Below are positions 62,608-64,000 of a stretch of DNA of 64,000 nucleotides, piece after piece. The stretch comes from Paenibacillus cymbidii. GTDB lineage: Bacteria; Bacillota; Bacilli; Paenibacillales; NBRC-103111. Under the pieces are notes generated by a model that was not told the DNA's origin, did not search any database, and saw only the letters and a program-made list of their open reading frames with translations. Numbering within the stretch: the first letter of the stretch is position 1; every line of letters starts with the position of its first letter. The stretch covers positions 1 to 64,000 of the forward strand of contig NZ_SHLX01000038.1 of assembly GCF_004764705.1 (NCBI RefSeq). Reading direction: 5' to 3'. A program made the position numbers and the translations under genes.

Positions 62608-64000
62608 CTACTTGCCGGACGAAAACGCCCCGTCCCACGCCCGCCACTTGTGATCCGCCGTTTCGAATGCGGACGCGTGGAACTGGTAGGAAGACATTGG
62701 CGGCGTGCGGAACAGCTGCGCGCCATCGTAGGCGACGCCGATTCCGTTCACGAAGCCGAAACGGCCGCCGCCCGCGCCATCCGTGCGGACATAAGCAAAA
62801 TCGGCATCGGTCTCCAGCTTGCCGTACGCCAGCTTGCTCCGTTCCCAGCTGTATTTGGGGTACCCTTCGCGGGCCAGAATCCCTTTTTCCAGGTCAAGCT
62901 TGATGGCCAAATCGTACACAACCCCGTTCGCGGACGTATACCGCAGCGACAGCTGGTCGCCGGCAGGCGTCAGCTCCGTTACGGCGACGCGGCCGGCCGG
63001 ACGCGGCTCGCCCGAGGCAAGCGCAAACGGCGTCAACACGGTGACGAACGCGTTCATCGTGCCGGCTGTCACCTCGCGGCTGTCCCACTCGTACATCATT
63101 TCGCTATCGGCGTAATTGCGGCGGATCGTTTCATGCCCGTTCGGCCGCGACGTTTGCGGAAATTCGATCAACAGCGCCCATTCGTCCCGGTTGCGCACCG
63201 GCGTCGGATGGCCCGGCCCCTGCACGATCTCCCGCACCTGCCCGACGCAATAGCCCTCCCCGGCTTCCAGCACCGTGGCCGGATGCCACAGGTTCGCCGT
63301 GGCGAGCCGCATGTCGGCGAGCGCCTGCGTCCAGTCCGCGACAATATACACGCCTTCCTCGCGCAAATAAACGATCGACCGGTCCCACATCACCTTGCGA
63401 TACGGATCGCGCACCCGCGTGCGGCTGTAGTCGAGCTCGGCATACGTCTGAAAATGCAGCTTCTCCGTCGACACCCGGTGGTATTTGCCGTCGTCGTGCA
63501 GGAAGTCGTACATCGACCCGCCCGCCTCCGGCGCGCCTTCGCGGAACACGAGCCGGTTGTGGTAAATGTCGGCGCGGTATTTGCCGTTCGGCGCCTGGTC
63601 GCGGTAACCGCCGTCGTGCAGCAGCACGTTGCGGCCGCGGGCGAGGTACACGACCGAGTTTTCATCCGCGTGGCCGTGGTGCGCTTTTTCCGCCGGGGCG
63701 TTGATCGTCCGCAGCAAATATTGCCGCGGCACCGCGGCATAGTCGCCCTCGTCGCGGTAGTTGAGCAGCATGTAGGCGGCATCGGCGTGCCAGCCGTCGC
63801 GGAAAGCGATTTTTTTGCCGATGACGTCCTCCAGCACAAGCTCGCTGCCCGTTTGCAGCGGCACCGGCTCGATGCTGTCGTCGGCCCATACATAGGCGTA
63901 GGCAAAATTGGCGGCCAAATAAATCGACGGCGGTCCGTCCAGCACGGAAACGGCGTAATCGTATATTTGCCGCGCCGCGTGCTTCATGTGGCCGCAGCGG
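62608..64000 (-). CDS. Heparinase II/III-like polysaccharide lyase (5' end outside window)
   Basis: The visible 463 codons continue upstream of the first in-window ATG at 63987 (residues R-C-G-H precede it) and run off the right edge, so the N-terminal part, usually an alpha barrel, is missing. The segment APAEKAHHGHADENSVVYLA followed by GRNVLLHDGGYRDQAPNGKY is the heparinase II/III signature with its catalytic-type histidine. The rest is beta-rich (YSRTRVRDPYRKVMWDRSIV). It presumably degrades an acidic polysaccharide, and the neighbouring transporter and oxidoreductase may handle the products. Confidence 0.88.
   Translation of the reverse strand, partial: RCGHMKHAARQIYDYAVSVLDGPPSIYLAANFAYAYVWADDSIEPVPLQTGSELVLEDVIGKKIAFRDGWHADAAYMLLNYRDEGDYAAVPRQYLLRTINAPAEKAHHGHADENSVVYLARGRNVLLHDGGYRDQAPNGKYRADIYHNRLVFREGAPEAGGSMYDFLHDDGKYHRVSTEKLHFQTYAELDYSRTRVRDPYRKVMWDRSIVYLREEGVYIVADWTQALADMRLATANLWHPATVLEAGEGYCVGQVREIVQGPGHPTPVRNRDEWALLIEFPQTSRPNGHETIRRNYADSEMMYEWDSREVTAGTMNAFVTVLTPFALASGEPRPAGRVAVTELTPAGDQLSLRYTSANGVVYDLAIKLDLEKGILAREGYPKYSWERSKLAYGKLETDADFAYVRTDGAGGGRFGFVNGIGVAYDGAQLFRTPPMSSYQFHASAFETADHKWRAWDGAFSSGK

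Overview
The window reads as chromosome of a GC-rich endospore-forming Firmicute of the Paenibacillus/Cohnella type. The basis is acuA/acuC, ecsA/ecsB, a BlaI/M56 pair, paired SMR efflux subunits, a YesM/YesN-regulated sugar ABC transporter, several AraC regulators, strong GGAGG-type ribosome binding sites and two small genes behind sporulation-type promoter sequences. No rRNA, tRNA, CRISPR array or intact insertion sequence was recognised.

Bases 1-13.7 kb (minus strand) hold part of an extracellular contractile injection system (eCIS, a phage-tail-like particle). In transcription order they are an AAA+ ATPase, a DUF4255 tail terminator, a beta-sandwich protein, the sheath, a tube protein, a tail-assembly protein, a DUF6760 protein and a second tube protein. 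Last comes a giant open frame of at least 1,927 codons that runs off the left edge; its N-terminus and its three ~100-residue repeats are visible. Baseplate and spike genes would lie beyond the edge.

14-20.3 kb (plus) is housekeeping and accessory: a PNPOx-fold protein, a PNPOx-GAF-LuxR regulator, a DUF2269 membrane protein, arylamine N-acetyltransferase, a radical SAM protein, an aminoglycoside-phosphotransferase-fold kinase and a tandem pair of Sm-like small proteins. 20.3-32.5 kb holds a GNAT, a large secreted beta-helix protein, a frameshifted TetR gene with its operator and two SMR efflux genes, a secreted multi-domain protein, a 51-bp tandem hairpin array, an FMN reductase and a GH63-type glycosidase.

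32.8-40 kb carries acuC-acuA and an unusual arrangement in which ecsA and ecsB are separated by an oppositely oriented blaI-M56 pair. It ends with a LysM-3D cell-wall protein. 40.4-44.3 kb is a compact four-gene operon: membrane protein, radical SAM activase-like protein, Ycf46-type AAA ATPase and Ycf35/DUF1257. It looks like an uncharacterised maturation or remodelling system and, with the giant eCIS protein, is the most interesting part of the window.

44.3-64 kb is a carbohydrate/glycan region. It contains two ABC permeases, a YesN/YesM two-component system, a solute-binding lipoprotein, a BNR-propeller protein, a sugar isomerase-like TIM barrel, a Gfo/Idh/MocA oxidoreductase, a heparinase-like lyase, four PhyH-family dioxygenases and three AraC regulators. 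Two promoters in this region share an 18-bp sequence.

Across the window a family of extragenic palindromes (cores AAATAGGCCAT and AAATAGCCAGTG with their complements) occurs in at least four intergenic gaps, usually as a two-hairpin element.
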